Positions 23,001 through 34,732 of a DNA stretch of 64,000 nt are shown here, piece after piece (position 1 is the stretch's first letter; every line of letters starts with the position of its first letter). The stretch lies in the NCBI RefSeq assembly GCF_025370935.1, contig NC_133494.1:12118739-12182738 (forward strand), read 5' to 3'. The notes under the pieces were generated by a model. It saw nothing but the letters and a program-made list of their open reading frames with translations, made no database searches and had not been told where the DNA came from. The stretch comes from Choristoneura fumiferana. Its lineage: Eukaryota; Arthropoda; Insecta; Lepidoptera; Tortricidae. A program made the translations under genes and the position numbers.

Positions 23001-24537
23001 GTAACTCGTAGCCCTTCCTTCCTACTTTCTCTTTCTTATTTTCTCTCCCTTCTTTCTTATTCCTTCGTAGTTTAATGTTCAAATTTTTGAACTGGTAAGG
23101 CTTTGAAGACTGGTAGGTTTCCCCTATAGACAAGTATAACTTTTTCGTCGGATCTCTTATAGTAGCAGGTTTATAACGAATCTTGAGATACCTACTTTCT
23201 GATACTTCATTATAAATCTTAATTGCGACCATTGTCTGAACCTAGATACATACAGATACAGAATCCCTGATTGAGACAGCCTTGATTGAGTTATAGATGT
23301 GGGTACGAACTGAATCGAGTACCAGCGTAGAACTTTTCATAATCAATATGACATCAGTAGCACAAAAGTTCCATCGTGGTACGCGATTTAGTTTCTTTGG
23401 CTGTACATGTATGTACGTACATCTCCAACGAATTGCAGGTTCTTTGTTCCTGTTCTGAATCCGGATGGCTATGAATATTCTCATGCCACCGATCGCATGT
23501 GGCGTAAGAATAGATATCGGATGGGCCACACCGTTGTCGGGGTAGACCTTAACAGAAACTTCGGGTATGGATGTAAATTTTTGCTAAGATATTATAATAT
23601 AAGTATACCTCTCCAGTGCTGTGGCTATTCAGAAACACTGGAGATAGTCGATTGGTATGTCAGTGATATAAAAATTGTTACAGCAATAGTTGGGGAAAGT
23701 CGTTAGAATTTTCATCAAACGACCCAACTCATGCCAACTTTCGAGGTGAAGAACCATTTTCGGAGCCTGAAGCTGCTGCTGTTAAGGTAAATTTTACAGC
23801 ATGTTGATGTTTCATTAAATCTTGATTGGGATTTGTTCTTAATTATAATAATTTGCAGGATTTGATATTGTACTCTGGTACGCCGTTCAAAATATTTCTT
23901 ACGTTCCACGCTTACAGCGAGGTGATAGCGTTCCCTTGGTGCTTCACGCCTGAACCATGTCCTGACTATGTAACCTTGCTTGAAGGTGCTACTGCCATGG
24001 CAAAGGTAAACTCCCGTGGTATATCTCAGTGTCCATATTTCTTTACAATTCGAAATACACAAAGAGTTCTAATAGTTCTGTATCAAAAATGGATACTATG
24101 TTAAGTATATTCAATAAGAATAAGAATGGTTTATGATTGAATATAGAAACACCAATGCATCTACTTATTCTACCTTTTGCATCGTGAGCTGAATGATTAC
24201 GTAAAAAACTTCAGTCTGTTTTAATCTTCCTTGAGATTATCAGATTTTCCATTTCCAGGCCATGTATGCTACCAGCGGGCGTATGTACAAAGTTGGTAAC
24301 TTTAAAGACTTGATGTATAGTGCTTGCGGGACCAGCATTGACTGGAGTTATGGAACTGCGCGAATACCCTTCTCATATCTCGTAGAACTGAGAAGTAAGG
24401 AGTACAGATTTTTATTGCCAAAAGAAGAAATCACCGATTGCTGCAAAGAAACCTTAAGTGGTGTGATGGCTTTAGCTGATTTTGTGGATAAACAAAAGTG
24501 TACGACTTGCAACGTTGATGTTAGAAAACTACGCTGA
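20055..24537 (+). CDS. Zinc carboxypeptidase proenzyme (M14A), copy 3
   Basis: Best preserved member of the cluster. Exons: 20055-20147, 21627-21875, 22422-22555, 22771-22931, 23439-23564, 23684-23786, 23859-24005 and 24259-24537, all GT-AG and one open frame of 431 codons to TGA. The propeptide reads YQIWDVKCTKEGQR, FRESKDAMDVMVEG and KLLRERDIPFEV. A proline-rich linker follows (PSPPPSPTRRRPNSPP) with basic residues that could serve for activation cleavage. The catalytic domain starts at LDWKNYYPL: GAIHAREWIS (zinc HxxE), NPDGYEY, RMWRKNR, LNRNF, TFHAYSE (third zinc His), MYSACGTSIDW (Ile at the specificity position, CPA-like) and LVELRSKE (catalytic Glu). Likely secreted and active on hydrophobic C-termini (inference). 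The signal-peptide exon is not found. It converges on copy 4. Confidence 0.92.
20663..21334 (+). mobile_element. Non-autonomous repeat (GTGTCGGACACGCCC...GGAACCCTAAAAA)
   Basis: Starts GGCCAAGAGCGTGTCGGACA, passes through AGGGTTCCGTAG and ends TACGGAACCCTAAAAA. Related pieces: about 5260-5400, 14150-14230, 41230-41300, 46250-46340 and, inverted, 47877-48141. It lies in intron 1 of copy 3 and is a dispersed element of lepidopteran genomes. Confidence 0.6.
21354..21605. mobile_element. MITE with CCTAAGGCTGCCTGTCCACTGAA-type ends
   Basis: Left end CCTAAGGCTGCCTGTCCACT and right end AGTAGATAGGCAGCCTAAGG are imperfect inverted repeats. The interior is rich in CGCTTCCCCGCTCGC-like motifs. It lies only about 22 bp upstream of exon 2 of copy 3, so it forms much of the 3' end of that intron. 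Confidence 0.65.
22006..22133. mobile_element. Palindromic MITE, family A
   Basis: Diverged copy with AGGCCACTACGGAATTCGAA at the left and GATACGAACTTCGATTTTCG near the right. It lies in intron 2 of copy 3. Confidence 0.6.
23250..23410. repeat. Repeat shared by introns of copies 3 and 4
   Basis: Contains TCATAATCAATATGACATCA and CACAAAAGTTCCATCGTGGT. Related sequence lies at about 25390-25560 and 28010-28135 (CTACTAATGTCAT, ACGTGATTCAGTTTCC). Diverged copies, so boundaries are approximate. Confidence 0.4.
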
Positions 24538-24914
24538 GTTGACTGTGAGCAGAAGATGTAAAATATGATTTTATGTGGTGCAAAAAAAATTGTGAATAGC
24601 TTTGTTAAAAATATACAATTATGAAGTTATAGTTTTTTTTTTACTGACTACTTCAATCCGATTATATGTTGGCTTCTGGTTAATGTAGCGTAAAAATGGC
24701 TTGGACCATTTTGAGAATTGAGGCATCGTTAGGTTTTTGCAGTGATTGTTCATTTCATCATTGATATCTTTTTTTTTATTTAATGACTTCCTCACAATCC
24801 CTCGAATCAAACATTAAAATTGAAACACAATTTAAAATGGACAAAACTTATCTATTGTTCACTAAACTTTTTCACATTTTTATACGTTGCACTAAAACAC
24901 TTGAGACTGTTTAG

Positions 24915-24920
24915 TTTATT
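24915..24920 (-). promoter_or_regulatory. Candidate polyadenylation signal of copy 4
   Basis: AATAAA on the minus strand, 77 bases past the copy 4 stop codon. The spacing is typical. Copy 3 shows only a weak AATATA-like signal near 24609. Confidence 0.45.
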
Positions 24921-24996
24921 AAACCAGGCCTCTTTTTTACAATCTTCACATACATCATTCTCTTCAACATTCAAAATTATTTTTACAAAGCATGGT

Positions 24997-27900
24997 TCAC
25001 TTCTTCTTTCGCAAATATGAAGGACCATCGACGTATTCCATTAAACTTTGGACTCCATTCCATGATTCCTCACATGTCGATAATATTTTGTCCCTTGGCA
25101 GTTTGAACTTATTTTTTTTGCTAGGCAGTTCTATCATGAATGAGTACGGGATCTTAGCTACTGAGTAACTCCAGTCCGTGGCTGTACCACAAGCGTAGTA
25201 TGTCAGGTCTTTTGTACTGCCGACTTTGTACGTCATCCCACTTGATTTATGGATTGCCTGTAAACTTAGATCACGTTAATTTTATGGTGGTTAGTTTCAT
25301 ATTTATCTCATAGCAAAATCTGAAAGTAGTCCTTAGATAATTAGTTCTATCCCTTGAGTAAATAAAAATTTCAACCTACAAAACATATAGGTGCAGTCGA
25401 GGAAACTGAATCACGTAGCAGGGTGGACCTGGTACCTTTGTGCTACTAATGTCATGTTAACATTTAACATATTTGCAAAAAAATCATAGCGATATTGACT
25501 ACGAAAAGGTAATTCCCACCAGGATGATTCCGGATCCTTGACTTTATGTAACATAACCAGGGATCGGACAAAAAGTGCCGATGACGTCAAACCACTTATA
25601 GCATGATTTCAAATAGTATTTTTGATTTTCAAAACAATTATCACTTATCATTTATCAACCTCTTTATTAAATGATATGAAATTGATTTTATTCACTGAAT
25701 TCCATTGATTTATTTACGATTATTGTATTACTTCATTAATGCTACTTTGTTACTACATGTCACACGGAAGTTTAAATAAAAAAATCATCTTGTGTGCAAG
25801 ATTACGTCATTTTTACGTCATTCGCACTTTAGTCCGACCCCTGCTGATAACTAAAGGTGGAATAAAAACTAAATGACAGTTTAAGACAAGGATCATCTTT
25901 TAGTTATCGGGAACTATCTTTTAGTTATCTCTTAACTATTAAACACAATTTTCCATCAGTTTCACTTTTAACTATAGTTAAATATTGTCTGTGAATTCAT
26001 ATACTCGTAATTACCCTGGCCATCCTTATTCCTGCTTCCATCAAATTCAAGTAGTCCGGACACGGATCTTTTTTGTATCCCCATGGAAAAATTATCAGCT
26101 CAAAGTAGCTATGAAACGACAGAAACACCTTGAATGGGGTCGGTGAACCTAGAATAAAATCCTGAAATATTGCATTTTTTAGTATCTGTTATTCCAATTG
26201 TTTATTCCAGTAACTGAAACAATCTTACTCTAACAGCTGCCGTTTCTGGTTCTGAAAAAGGGGCAGGTCCTCTGTAAAATACGTTTTCTGGTGTATCTGA
26301 CGAACCTTCTTCACCATTGTGGCCCCATCCATAACTGCCAAATACCATAATAAATAAAATTAATCATATTTAGAACTGCGTTGAAATGATGGTTGCTTTG
26401 GGTTAGTATCACTTCGTCTAAAAAGCAGCGGTCTAAGAAGCACGTGGTCTAAAAAATCAACTGGTCTAAGTAGTCAGTGGTCTAAAACCCAACTAGTCCT
26501 AACCTGTCCTGTTTATGTCGGAAACTTTAAAAATATAGGTTAGGTTAGAATTACGGCCTCTATAGGTATTCTAAACTTGGAAATTTTAAAATATTAAATA
26601 AGGTAAACGTAAGAGTGCTCGGCACTGTCCCAATAGTTGGCTTCTTTAATCTCATGTCATTATCAATAGAAATGACCGCAGGGTGTCGTCTACCTTAGCA
26701 ATATTACTTACTATAGGTAGAGTCATTCACGATGACGCGTGCCGTGGTTCTTATTACAATGTCATTAATGTCTAATTTTGACAAAATCACGCATCTACGT
26801 GGATGGCACTAGGTATAGTAAGATGTGAATACCTAAAGTTTCTATTCAGATCGACTCCCACGCAGTGTCCGTCATAAATGGCTCTATTCTTTCGCCACAT
26901 TCTATCGTGAGTATGCGTGTACTCATAACCATCTGGATTTAGTACTGGTACGATATACCTGGAATTATTCAGTAATATGTAAAACTTCTATAGTGTCTTA
27001 GAACACGTCGACAACTTTAATACCTTCCATTTTGATTATCTGGTGATAAATAAATCATCATTGTTAAGTAAAATGTCTTTATCAATACTTGTCTACGAAA
27101 ATAATGTCTTCAATTCAAACTGCAATAAATACCAATAAACATAAACTTTTCGTTAACAGCTTTAGAAACCTGTAGAAATTCGAAACTATTTGACTTTTTT
27201 TCATTATTTTGTAAGCCAAAGCTTAAACAAATTTTTGTCTACCTTCACACAAAGGAGTTACGTATACCAAATTTCATCCATATCCATTTAGCTGTTTAAA
27301 CGCAAAGGAGTAATAATACATGCATGCACGCACATACTCACAATGAGGGCTATCGCGTATGAATTCGCCACTAGAGGCGCTAGTGTAGCGTGAGGTCTCC
27401 GAAATGTCAAATCTCATAGTTTTTGGCTGAGCTACGCGGGTTTATTTAAAATTAGAATAATTTTGTGAATATTTTGCAATATCTGAAATTAATTATGGCA
27501 AATATGCGTTCCGGGGCAATGAATGTATGTGTTTTGAGACAGTTTTGTCTTTCGGAAACCTTTGTCCTCCCTTTTTTCCGAACAAAACGGGGACTATGCA
27601 ACACTGTGGCATGCTCGATATTTTTATGGTACGGTTTTAAGGTGTATTAAATATGATTTTAATCTAAACTTTGTTTTCACGCCCGTAATAACAGGCTTTG
27701 AAAGCCATACTTAAAAACCTCACGCAACAGTGCGCCATCTAAAACGATAGCCCTCATTGGTAGAACGTTGGTGTCATTATAATAGAAATTCTTACCAGTC
27801 TTTATTAGTAAGATGTTCAGACAAGTCGTGGAAGTTCCTGACAATGTAGTCGGCTATGTAAGTGACGACCGCTGTAGTGATCCACTCGCGAGGGTGTATC

Positions 27901-28821
27901 GCGCCGTCTAGCCACACCGGCGTGTTGGTGGCGTTGCTGTTTGATATCTTCAACATCTCAAAAGTATAAATTGATTAGACAAAATTGTAGTTACAAGTAC
28001 AGACTTGTGTATCAGGGCACCTTTGTACTACTAATGTCATAGTGACATTCCATACATCTGCCGAAGAAATCATAGTGAAATTGATTATGGAAAGGTTTCT
28101 TCTTGGTACGTGATTCAGTTTCCACGACTGTAAATCCCAAAAGACCTAAATCAGACCACCCTGAATTAAAATAGAAGTTCTAGGTCTGGTAAACTAGTTT
28201 TGGGAAAAAAAACAAAAGTGGTCTGATTCCCGTCCCATGCCCATGGCAACGAGAAAGTTTACGTTTACAGATTTAATCTTGACATATTTAGTCTAGAAGA
28301 GACCACTTTATAAATAGGTCTGCTTTTAGCTACCTATGACATGATAGGATGACATCTATCGACCAGTTGGTAGAAATGAGATGCAGAGAGGAACGGATCA
28401 TCAGGAGTGCAGAGCAAAGGAGATCCGGAAGTAAACTCATTTAAGACTGTTAATTTATACCCTGATTTAGTGTGTATATTAGATTTTTTTTGTACTGATT
28501 TGTGGTGTGCAATAAAGAATACTTGTATTATATTGTATTGTATGATAGAGTCTAGACTGGCATGTTGAGGAAAATCCCATCAAAATTATGTTTCTTCTTT
28601 GTCTCTCTTAATCATGATCATGAATTAAGTATTCATATCTTTGTTTCTTATGTAAAACAGTTCAAAGATTTTTTTATGGTTTGTTACCTTAATTGATCGA
28701 CCTTCGATTGATTTTCCAATAACACTAACTGTACAAATGGCAGGAAAATCTCTTTCTAAATCTTCAACGAACGAGTTAATTACACTTAGTCTGTGATATT
28801 TCTTCCAATCCATAATTTTTG
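24997..28821 (-). CDS. Zinc carboxypeptidase (M14A), copy 4, 5' end incomplete
   Basis: Six minus-strand exons: 28688-28821, 27796-27956, 26833-26958, 26229-26334, 26015-26161 and 24997-25257. All are GT-AG and give 312 codons in one frame to the stop at 24997. Motifs: MDWKKYHRL, DGAIHPREWIT (zinc HxxE with Pro in place of the usual Ala/Ser), NPDGYEY, RMWRKNR, LNRNF, SFHSYFE (third zinc His), TYYACGTATDW and MIELPSKK. The specificity position is Thr, not Ile, and the residue two after the catalytic Glu is Pro where the paralogues have Arg. Together these suggest a shifted substrate pocket (inference). The domain is complete. The propeptide and signal peptide were not found upstream; the charged exon at 32288-32500 has a compatible phase but no propeptide motif. 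Confidence 0.9.
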
Positions 28822-29669
28822 CTGTGAAATCAAAGATTTTGCTACGTAAAATAATGTATGGACTTAGTACGAAATTTAGTAATAAAGAGGGTACTTACTA
28901 TTTAACGTGAATTTGTAACTATGCTTACAAAGAAGCCATTGTTTATATTTGGGGTTCACACACTTACCGCTGTCGCCGTACTCTGAAACATGTTAGTGAC
29001 ACTTAATTTGTTCAATATTTATTCTTGTGTATTGAAAATAACTATTAATAAAGGATTTAAGTGTCAATTAACGTTTCTGAGTAGGGTAAGCTACCCTAAA
29101 ATCAGCAATTCTATTCTAATCTAATCTTGTTAATTTTTTCAATCTTAATTATGACAGATCTGTTTCGAAAATCGATGTGCAACTAGACGAGTATAAACTA
29201 ACCAACAAAAAGTTAGAAAACCCTTGACATTGTCACTTCAAAGTTCAATATCTCAAAAATGGCTGAACCGATTTTGATAAAACGTGTCTAAGAACCATCA
29301 CTAGAAAATCTGATTTCAAATAAAAAAAACGCATCTAAATCGGTCCACCTGTTTAAGAGCTACGTTGCCACAGACAGACACAAAGACTCACATAGCGGTC
29401 AAACTTATGATAAAGAACCATTAGCACTACATCAAATTACATTTTTAAAATGTGAAAGGACATACCTTCAGAAGTGAACAGATCTGTGCTTAATTAATAA
29501 GAAAGAAAATGATAATTTTGGAGGGGAAGAGGAGAAACCACTAGTCTAATGTCTATCAATCACTATAAAAATCAATAAGTAATTACTTTTTTTTCTTTTT
29601 AGTTTATGACGTGGACAAATTTGCTTCATGCCTGAAGTGAGACACTTATTAATGTCTTCGAGTGGAATA
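28822..29669. other. 5' flank of copy 4
   Basis: No exon recognised. It contains the dispersed repeat at 29232-29412 (TCAAAAATGGCTGAACCGAT and related). GTAAGT motifs near 28890 and 28965 (minus) could be donors, but the short open stretches before them show no propeptide motif. Confidence 0.35.
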
Positions 29670-30845
29670 CAGTTAGCTGTAACAAATATAGTTATTTGTG
29701 TCATAAGGGAGCAAAATGGTGTATTTACGGCGAGGGCGTACATTCAAGGATTCAAGTGTTAACGCCCAAGATGAAAATAATTTTGCTCCCGAGTGGCTCA
29801 TACAACTTTTCACACCGAGCATTAAGAAACTTGAAAATACAATTCTAAATATAATGAAAGAGCAACCAGCATAGAAAATGGCGTGGTTTTATAATTATCA
29901 ACTTCAAAAAATTGCATTTGCAATAAAACACTTAGAAAACCCTTGAACAGAAAAGTTACACTTTGCTCCTTCTCGTCAGGGAGCAAAAGTTACTTCTCTG
30001 AATGAGAGGTGTGAAAAAGTTATTTGTGTCACAAGGGAGCAAAATGGTGTATTTATGGCGAGGGCGGTACATTGAATCCAGAATGTAGCGAAGGATTCTA
30101 CAATAGAATCCTGAGCGTAGCGAAGAATTCTACCTATAGTAGAATCCTGAGTGTAATGAGGGATTCAAGTGTTAACGCCTAAGATGAAAATAATTTTGCT
30201 CCCGAGTGGCTTATACAACTTTTCACACGAGCATTAAGAAACTTGAAAATGAAAACAATTCAAAATATAATGAAAGAGCAACCAGCATAGAAAATGGCGT
30301 GGTTTTACAATTATCAACTTCAAAAAATTGCATTTGCAATAAAACACTACTCGTTCAGAGAGACATTGAAGAAGATGTGGCTCACACTAGTTCCTTGATT
30401 ATTTAGTAAGTAATTATCCTTTATACTTGTATTATTGTATGTAAATGTGTGTATTTATGTATTTTAATTTATATTTAGTTATAAATATATTAATGTTTTA
30501 TATATGTGTTATATATTTATTGTATATAGTTAAGTATTTGAGGTTTATATATGCATTTATATTTATTCAAATGTTTTGCTCTATTTGTCGATCCTTGTTT
30601 TTTGGATTGCTCCTCTACCACTCAAAGGTTGACTGGCAGAGATCCCTGCAGGGATAAGTCCACCTTTGTACTTAACACAACTTTTATTTATGTAACCTTT
30701 TTGTTTTCCCTTTTTGTACAATAAAGAGTATAAACAAACAAACAAACAAACAAAACACTTAGAAAAGCCTTGAACAGAAAAGTTACACTTTGCTCCTTCT
30801 CGTCAGGGAGCAAAAGTTACTTCTCTGAATGAGAGGTGTGAAAAA
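29670..30845. repeat. Two tandem copies of a non-coding repeat
   Basis: Copy 1 (about 29670-30012) and copy 2 (about 30013-30845) share GTGTCATAAGGGAGCAAAAT-like starts, CAAGATGAAAATAATTTTGC-type text, ATAATGAAAGAGCAACCAGC and CTCCTTCTCGTCAGGGAGCA. Copy 2 is interrupted by a retroposon at 30349-30751. An inner minisatellite near 30075-30165 repeats TAGAATCCTGAG. Confidence 0.8.
30349..30751 (+). mobile_element. Retroposon insertion with 8-bp target duplication
   Basis: 403-bp insertion flanked by AAAACACT at 30341-30348 and 30752-30759. It ends with CAATAAAGAGTATAAACAAA and a (CAAA)n tail, the form of a non-LTR retrotransposon or processed transcript 3' end. A short frame at its start ends DVAHTSSLII before a stop. 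The source gene is unknown; a 5'-truncated LINE is most likely. Confidence 0.75.
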
Positions 30846-31099
30846 CATGTTTTCTTTATCATCACGTCCATAATTGAACACTAGGCCTCTCCATGTTTAC
30901 CTTGTCGTGGTAATATCTTATTATCTATTTATAATTTTCAATACAGGCAAGTTTTAAATCGATGTAAAATGAAATATACTTGGGTAAAAATAACAGTGAT
31001 AAAAGTTGTAAGAAGATTTAATCGGTAACTGATTTTGCCTGTGAAGATTTGGTCTGGATTAAAAGTCATACAAAATAATTCCCACAAAGTCACAAAGCA

Positions 31100-31392
31100 A
31101 ACTAAATTAATGGTTTTTACTTATGTTATGGCTGCTTTGGAGAGAAATGATTGCTACCACCATCTTGCTCGCTAATCCTGCCGTGAAGCAACAGTGCTTG
31201 CACTGTTGTGTTTCAGCGTGGAGAGTATGACAGGCGGTAAAATTACTGGCACGTGAGGTATCCCATCTTAGGCCTCTAGGTTGGCAACGCGTCTGCAATA
31301 CCCCTGGTGTTGCAGATGTTTATGGGCGGTGGTGATCTCTTACCATCAGGAGACCCACTTGCTCGTTTGCCATCCAGTCGAATAAAAAAAAA
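31100..31392 (+). mobile_element. Non-LTR/SINE-like retroposon
   Basis: Contains TGTTGCAGATGTTTATGGGC and GGTGATCTCTTACCATCAGG and ends GTTTGCCATCCAGTCGAATA followed by an A run. This 3' end is a familiar lepidopteran retroposon end. The minus-strand frame across it is a shadow. Confidence 0.65.
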
Positions 31393-32287
31393 TGAGAAAC
31401 GTTTGCGAGAAGCTCATTAGTTCTCAAGATTTAACTGTATGAATTAACGGTAAACAATTACTTTGCTATGGACTTCCGCAAAGTACCGCCTGCTTCAATA
31501 AAATATTTTTCACTTCTCGCATGCTCTTAAAATGTTATTTTAGTATCTGCATATTGGGACTAAAGCTCCTTATTAATCTCTAGGGACTAAAGTATTTTTT
31601 AAATTTACTCTGGAAATCCCTAAACAGCCAGTCACGGTGTTTATGAATGGAGGATTATCGCCATATTCATTGATTTTGTATAAACACGATTAATTGTTAT
31701 ATTAAGGATGAATTCATTTTATTATGCATAGTCCAATTAGTTTCAAATAGTTTTCAAGTTTGAATCTGTTGGCTAAATTTGCAACTATTTAAAGCATCAC
31801 TACAAAAAAAAACCACGGAACAAATTTTAAACAGATGTCCATTACCCGTATTGAGCGTACGTTGTAAATAAGTAACATGTATTATAATTTTGTATAGAAC
31901 GTGTTTTTTTTTCTCGCATTCAAAGTGAAAAGTAGAGTGTTTAACGCGAGACTAAACAACCACAGTGACACTCGAATTATAACCACCCTCGCTTTGCTCG
32001 GGTGGCTAAACATCTCGTGTCATATGGCTTGTTTTAGTCCCTTGTGGAACAATCTACTATGATTGTACAATATTGTATTTAAGTATTAGCTTTGCTCGGG
32101 CTGGAACTCGGTAACAAGCGTTTTTCCAGAAATAAGACCATGCTAAATCGATTTTTCATCCCCAAAAACCCCGACATACCCAATTTCATCGAAATCATTG
32201 GAGCCGTTTCCGAAATCCCCGAAATATATATTATATATTTATATATACAACAATTGCTCATTTAAAGGTATTAGATTTCAACGTTAC

Positions 32288-32500
32288 CTTTGCCTCGAGC
32301 GCCTATCCTGGTCTGCGTGGAATTCTCAAGCTTGAGTGTCCTGACTGAATTCATCGGATCATCATCATCTTCACCATTGACAAGTATGATGATTTTATCA
32401 TCTTTGCTTTCTTTACTTTCTTTCTTCTTGGCACCATGCGCCCGACGAGCTCGATGCTCCATTTTGACATTCATTATGTCTTAGGTTTGAATGCTTTTAT
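32288..32500 (-). CDS. Candidate coding exon of unknown, highly charged protein
   Basis: Minus-strand exon between a TTTTTCAG|ATAAAAG acceptor and a GCAAAG|GTAACG donor. An in-frame TAA precedes the ATG at 32474, so it carries a short 5' UTR and a start codon. The 62 encoded residues are strongly charged: KMEHRARRAHGAKKK, ESKESKDDKIIILVNGEDDD and RTLKLENSTQTRIGARGK. There is no signal peptide. The donor is phase 1 and would keep frame with copy 4 exon 3 (28821), but the sequence does not look like an M14 propeptide. It is more likely the first exon of another gene. I do not recognise it. Confidence 0.4.
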
Positions 32501-32615
32501 CTGAAAAATACAAAAAAATCATTACTATTGCCGCTGAACCGCTATTTCTCAAGTACTAAGATTCTCTTCTTCTTTATAACGTTTTAAACTTTCGTGATTT
32601 TCACTCATAGTCAAA

Positions 32616-32722
32616 ATACCACCAACGGGACTTATCACGCTAACACACACGAGTAATATTTACCTCGACGTTTCGGCAACATTGCTCGTGTGTGTTAGCG
32701 TGATAAGTCCCGTTGGTGGTAT
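32616..32722. repeat. Perfect 38-bp inverted repeat with 31-bp loop
   Basis: The left arm (32616-32653, ATACCACCAACGGGACTTAT...) is an exact complement of the right arm (32685-32722). The loop contains ACCTCGACGTTTCGGCAACA. Related sequence (CACGCTAACAAACAAGTAAT...CCTCAACGTTTCGACC) occurs near 40697-40745 without a complete hairpin. Confidence 0.9.
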
Positions 32723-32739
32723 CTCGTCTTCTTTGTCGG

Positions 32740-32990
32740 TATCACTCTTGACAGAGTGGTCGTGGTCATCACTTCAGGTGGTGGTGGCAAGCTTCACAAC
32801 ACGCCGCCACTCCTCCCTGATGGCCGCCTTCCTCGTGCATTCATGTAGTGATGATGAGCCATTTACTGCCGATTTTATTTGGTCAGTCCTTCCATAGGCG
32901 ATCTTCCTCGTGGCCTGGTACCCTCAACCTTTCCCTGGATCATAAGTCGCTCAATAGCCACCTCCCCTCGGCAGCATACGTGACAAAAAA
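32740..32990. repeat. Diverged repeat continuing from the hairpin
   Basis: CACTCTTGACAGAGTGGTCG recurs near 11505 as CTCTTGACACAGTGGTCG, so this is repeat sequence. GC content is above the surroundings, but no intact frame was recognised. Confidence 0.4.
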
Positions 32991-33689
32991 ATAGTTAACT
33001 AATAAGTAGATACTTAGCTAAGGTTACCTAACTACTATCACAGAACAATTAATAATTTAAATCACTCATTATTTGCCCGTGCTTGATACACGTGCTAATA
33101 TCTATTAGTAGCTGTGGCACTAAACATGTTTTCGTACTCCTTTTGTGCATTTCTTTCGGTAGGGATAGAGGCATAGCATTCATGGGATAAACCATAAGTT
33201 TTTACAGTTCAGACTCCTATAGCGACGGCACTGTCAAATATGGGTTAGAAATTGGATCCGGTGGACGAGATTCTATCAGTAAGTAGTAAAATAAGTTGCT
33301 CAGTAAAAATAACAGCATAAACTCAGAAACAAGTAGCTATATGGCTTTTGGCGACAATAGGGCTATCATGAGTACATTTTACACGTTAAAAATGATATTA
33401 TTTCGTGATAGAACTGTCGTGAGTTCTTGTTCTTACCTTCTCGCATAGTGATAACTGAAATTTAGACCGAAATTTTGCATTTTGTAACTTTCCAAATTTC
33501 CTTTATCAGGTGGGTTTGAGAAGTAATGTCACGATGACAAGTAAGGTTTTGTCATGATGGCTATGGTTAGGTTTGTTAAAGAGTTTGGTAATTGCCGTGT
33601 TTATTTAAGTATCATGGGAGCCCTGCCACATGCAGATCTTTTGGACGGGGTCTTCTTTTTATTATTTTTATAGTAATAATAATAAATAA

Positions 33690-33750
33690 TTTCATGTCTC
33701 ATTCTGAGAGGAGGCCTGTGCCCAGCAGTGGGACGTATATAGGATGAATA
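33690..33750 (+). mobile_element. SINE 3' end fragment
   Basis: GAGGAGGCCTGTGCCCAGCA followed by GTGGGACGTATATAGG matches, in reverse orientation, the end of the SINE at 42213-42518. Confidence 0.6.
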
Positions 33751-33997
33751 AATGTATTATACTTAAAAAAAAGTAAACTTACTTTTCTGATAGAAAGCTA
33801 GTGAGGAATATTTATTTTGATGAGAATAAGTTTTTTTTTTTTCAATTTACTAGGTACTTTTTAATGCTGAGGATTTTTATTTTTTGTGGGGATTTCCGAT
33901 CATGAGCCTTGAATATAGCATTTAGTCGCGTGTTCCGAATTCTCACGATGGAATCGGATATATTGTATTACTGCACTTCGTTTTTTTACATTAATAA

Positions 33998-34140
33998 TAA
34001 TAATAATCGTTTATTGTTTTCTCCACCACCAAGTAAGTAATTACAAATAACAGTCCCAATAAAATCATAAGACAAAGAATCGCGTGGAGGAGACTGGTGC
34101 CCGAACTAGGAGGGCCCTGTGTGTCAGGTCACCAGGTCTC
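33998..34140 (-). repeat. Dispersed repeat, partner of 7806-7955
   Basis: Begins with a (AAT)n run and contains TTTTCTCCACCACCAAGTA and GGAGACTGGTGCCCGAACTA, the reverse complement of the copy at 7806-7955. Confidence 0.55.
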
Positions 34141-34274
34141 CGACCTTCAGATGTCTGGTGTTATCATGCTATTTGTAGGTATGTAAATATACATTGAGTA
34201 GCTAATATTATCGGAATGTTATTCTCAAAACCTTATTTTAAAATAACGAAAAATTTAATAAACTAATGACTACT

Positions 34275-34456
<182 letters not shown>

Positions 34457-34732
34457 TACAAGCGCTATTTAAAATAGCAATAAGGTAAGTTTAAAATTAA
34501 TTTGTCCAGCATAATATTTGTTGGCTAAGAAATCGACACTAATAACAGGTAGCTTTTCTGTATCAGTGTTATCCAACTTTTGTAGCCACTTTGTAACAAG
34601 TATCTTGCATCGGTTTCTAGTTAGGGAATATAAAGACAGGGCCGCATTTAGTTTATCATAGAGGAAACCACCTAAGAAGCAGAAAAACTTATGTGAAAAG
34701 CAAGATTTTTCTTTGGTTGAAGGGCAGACCAT

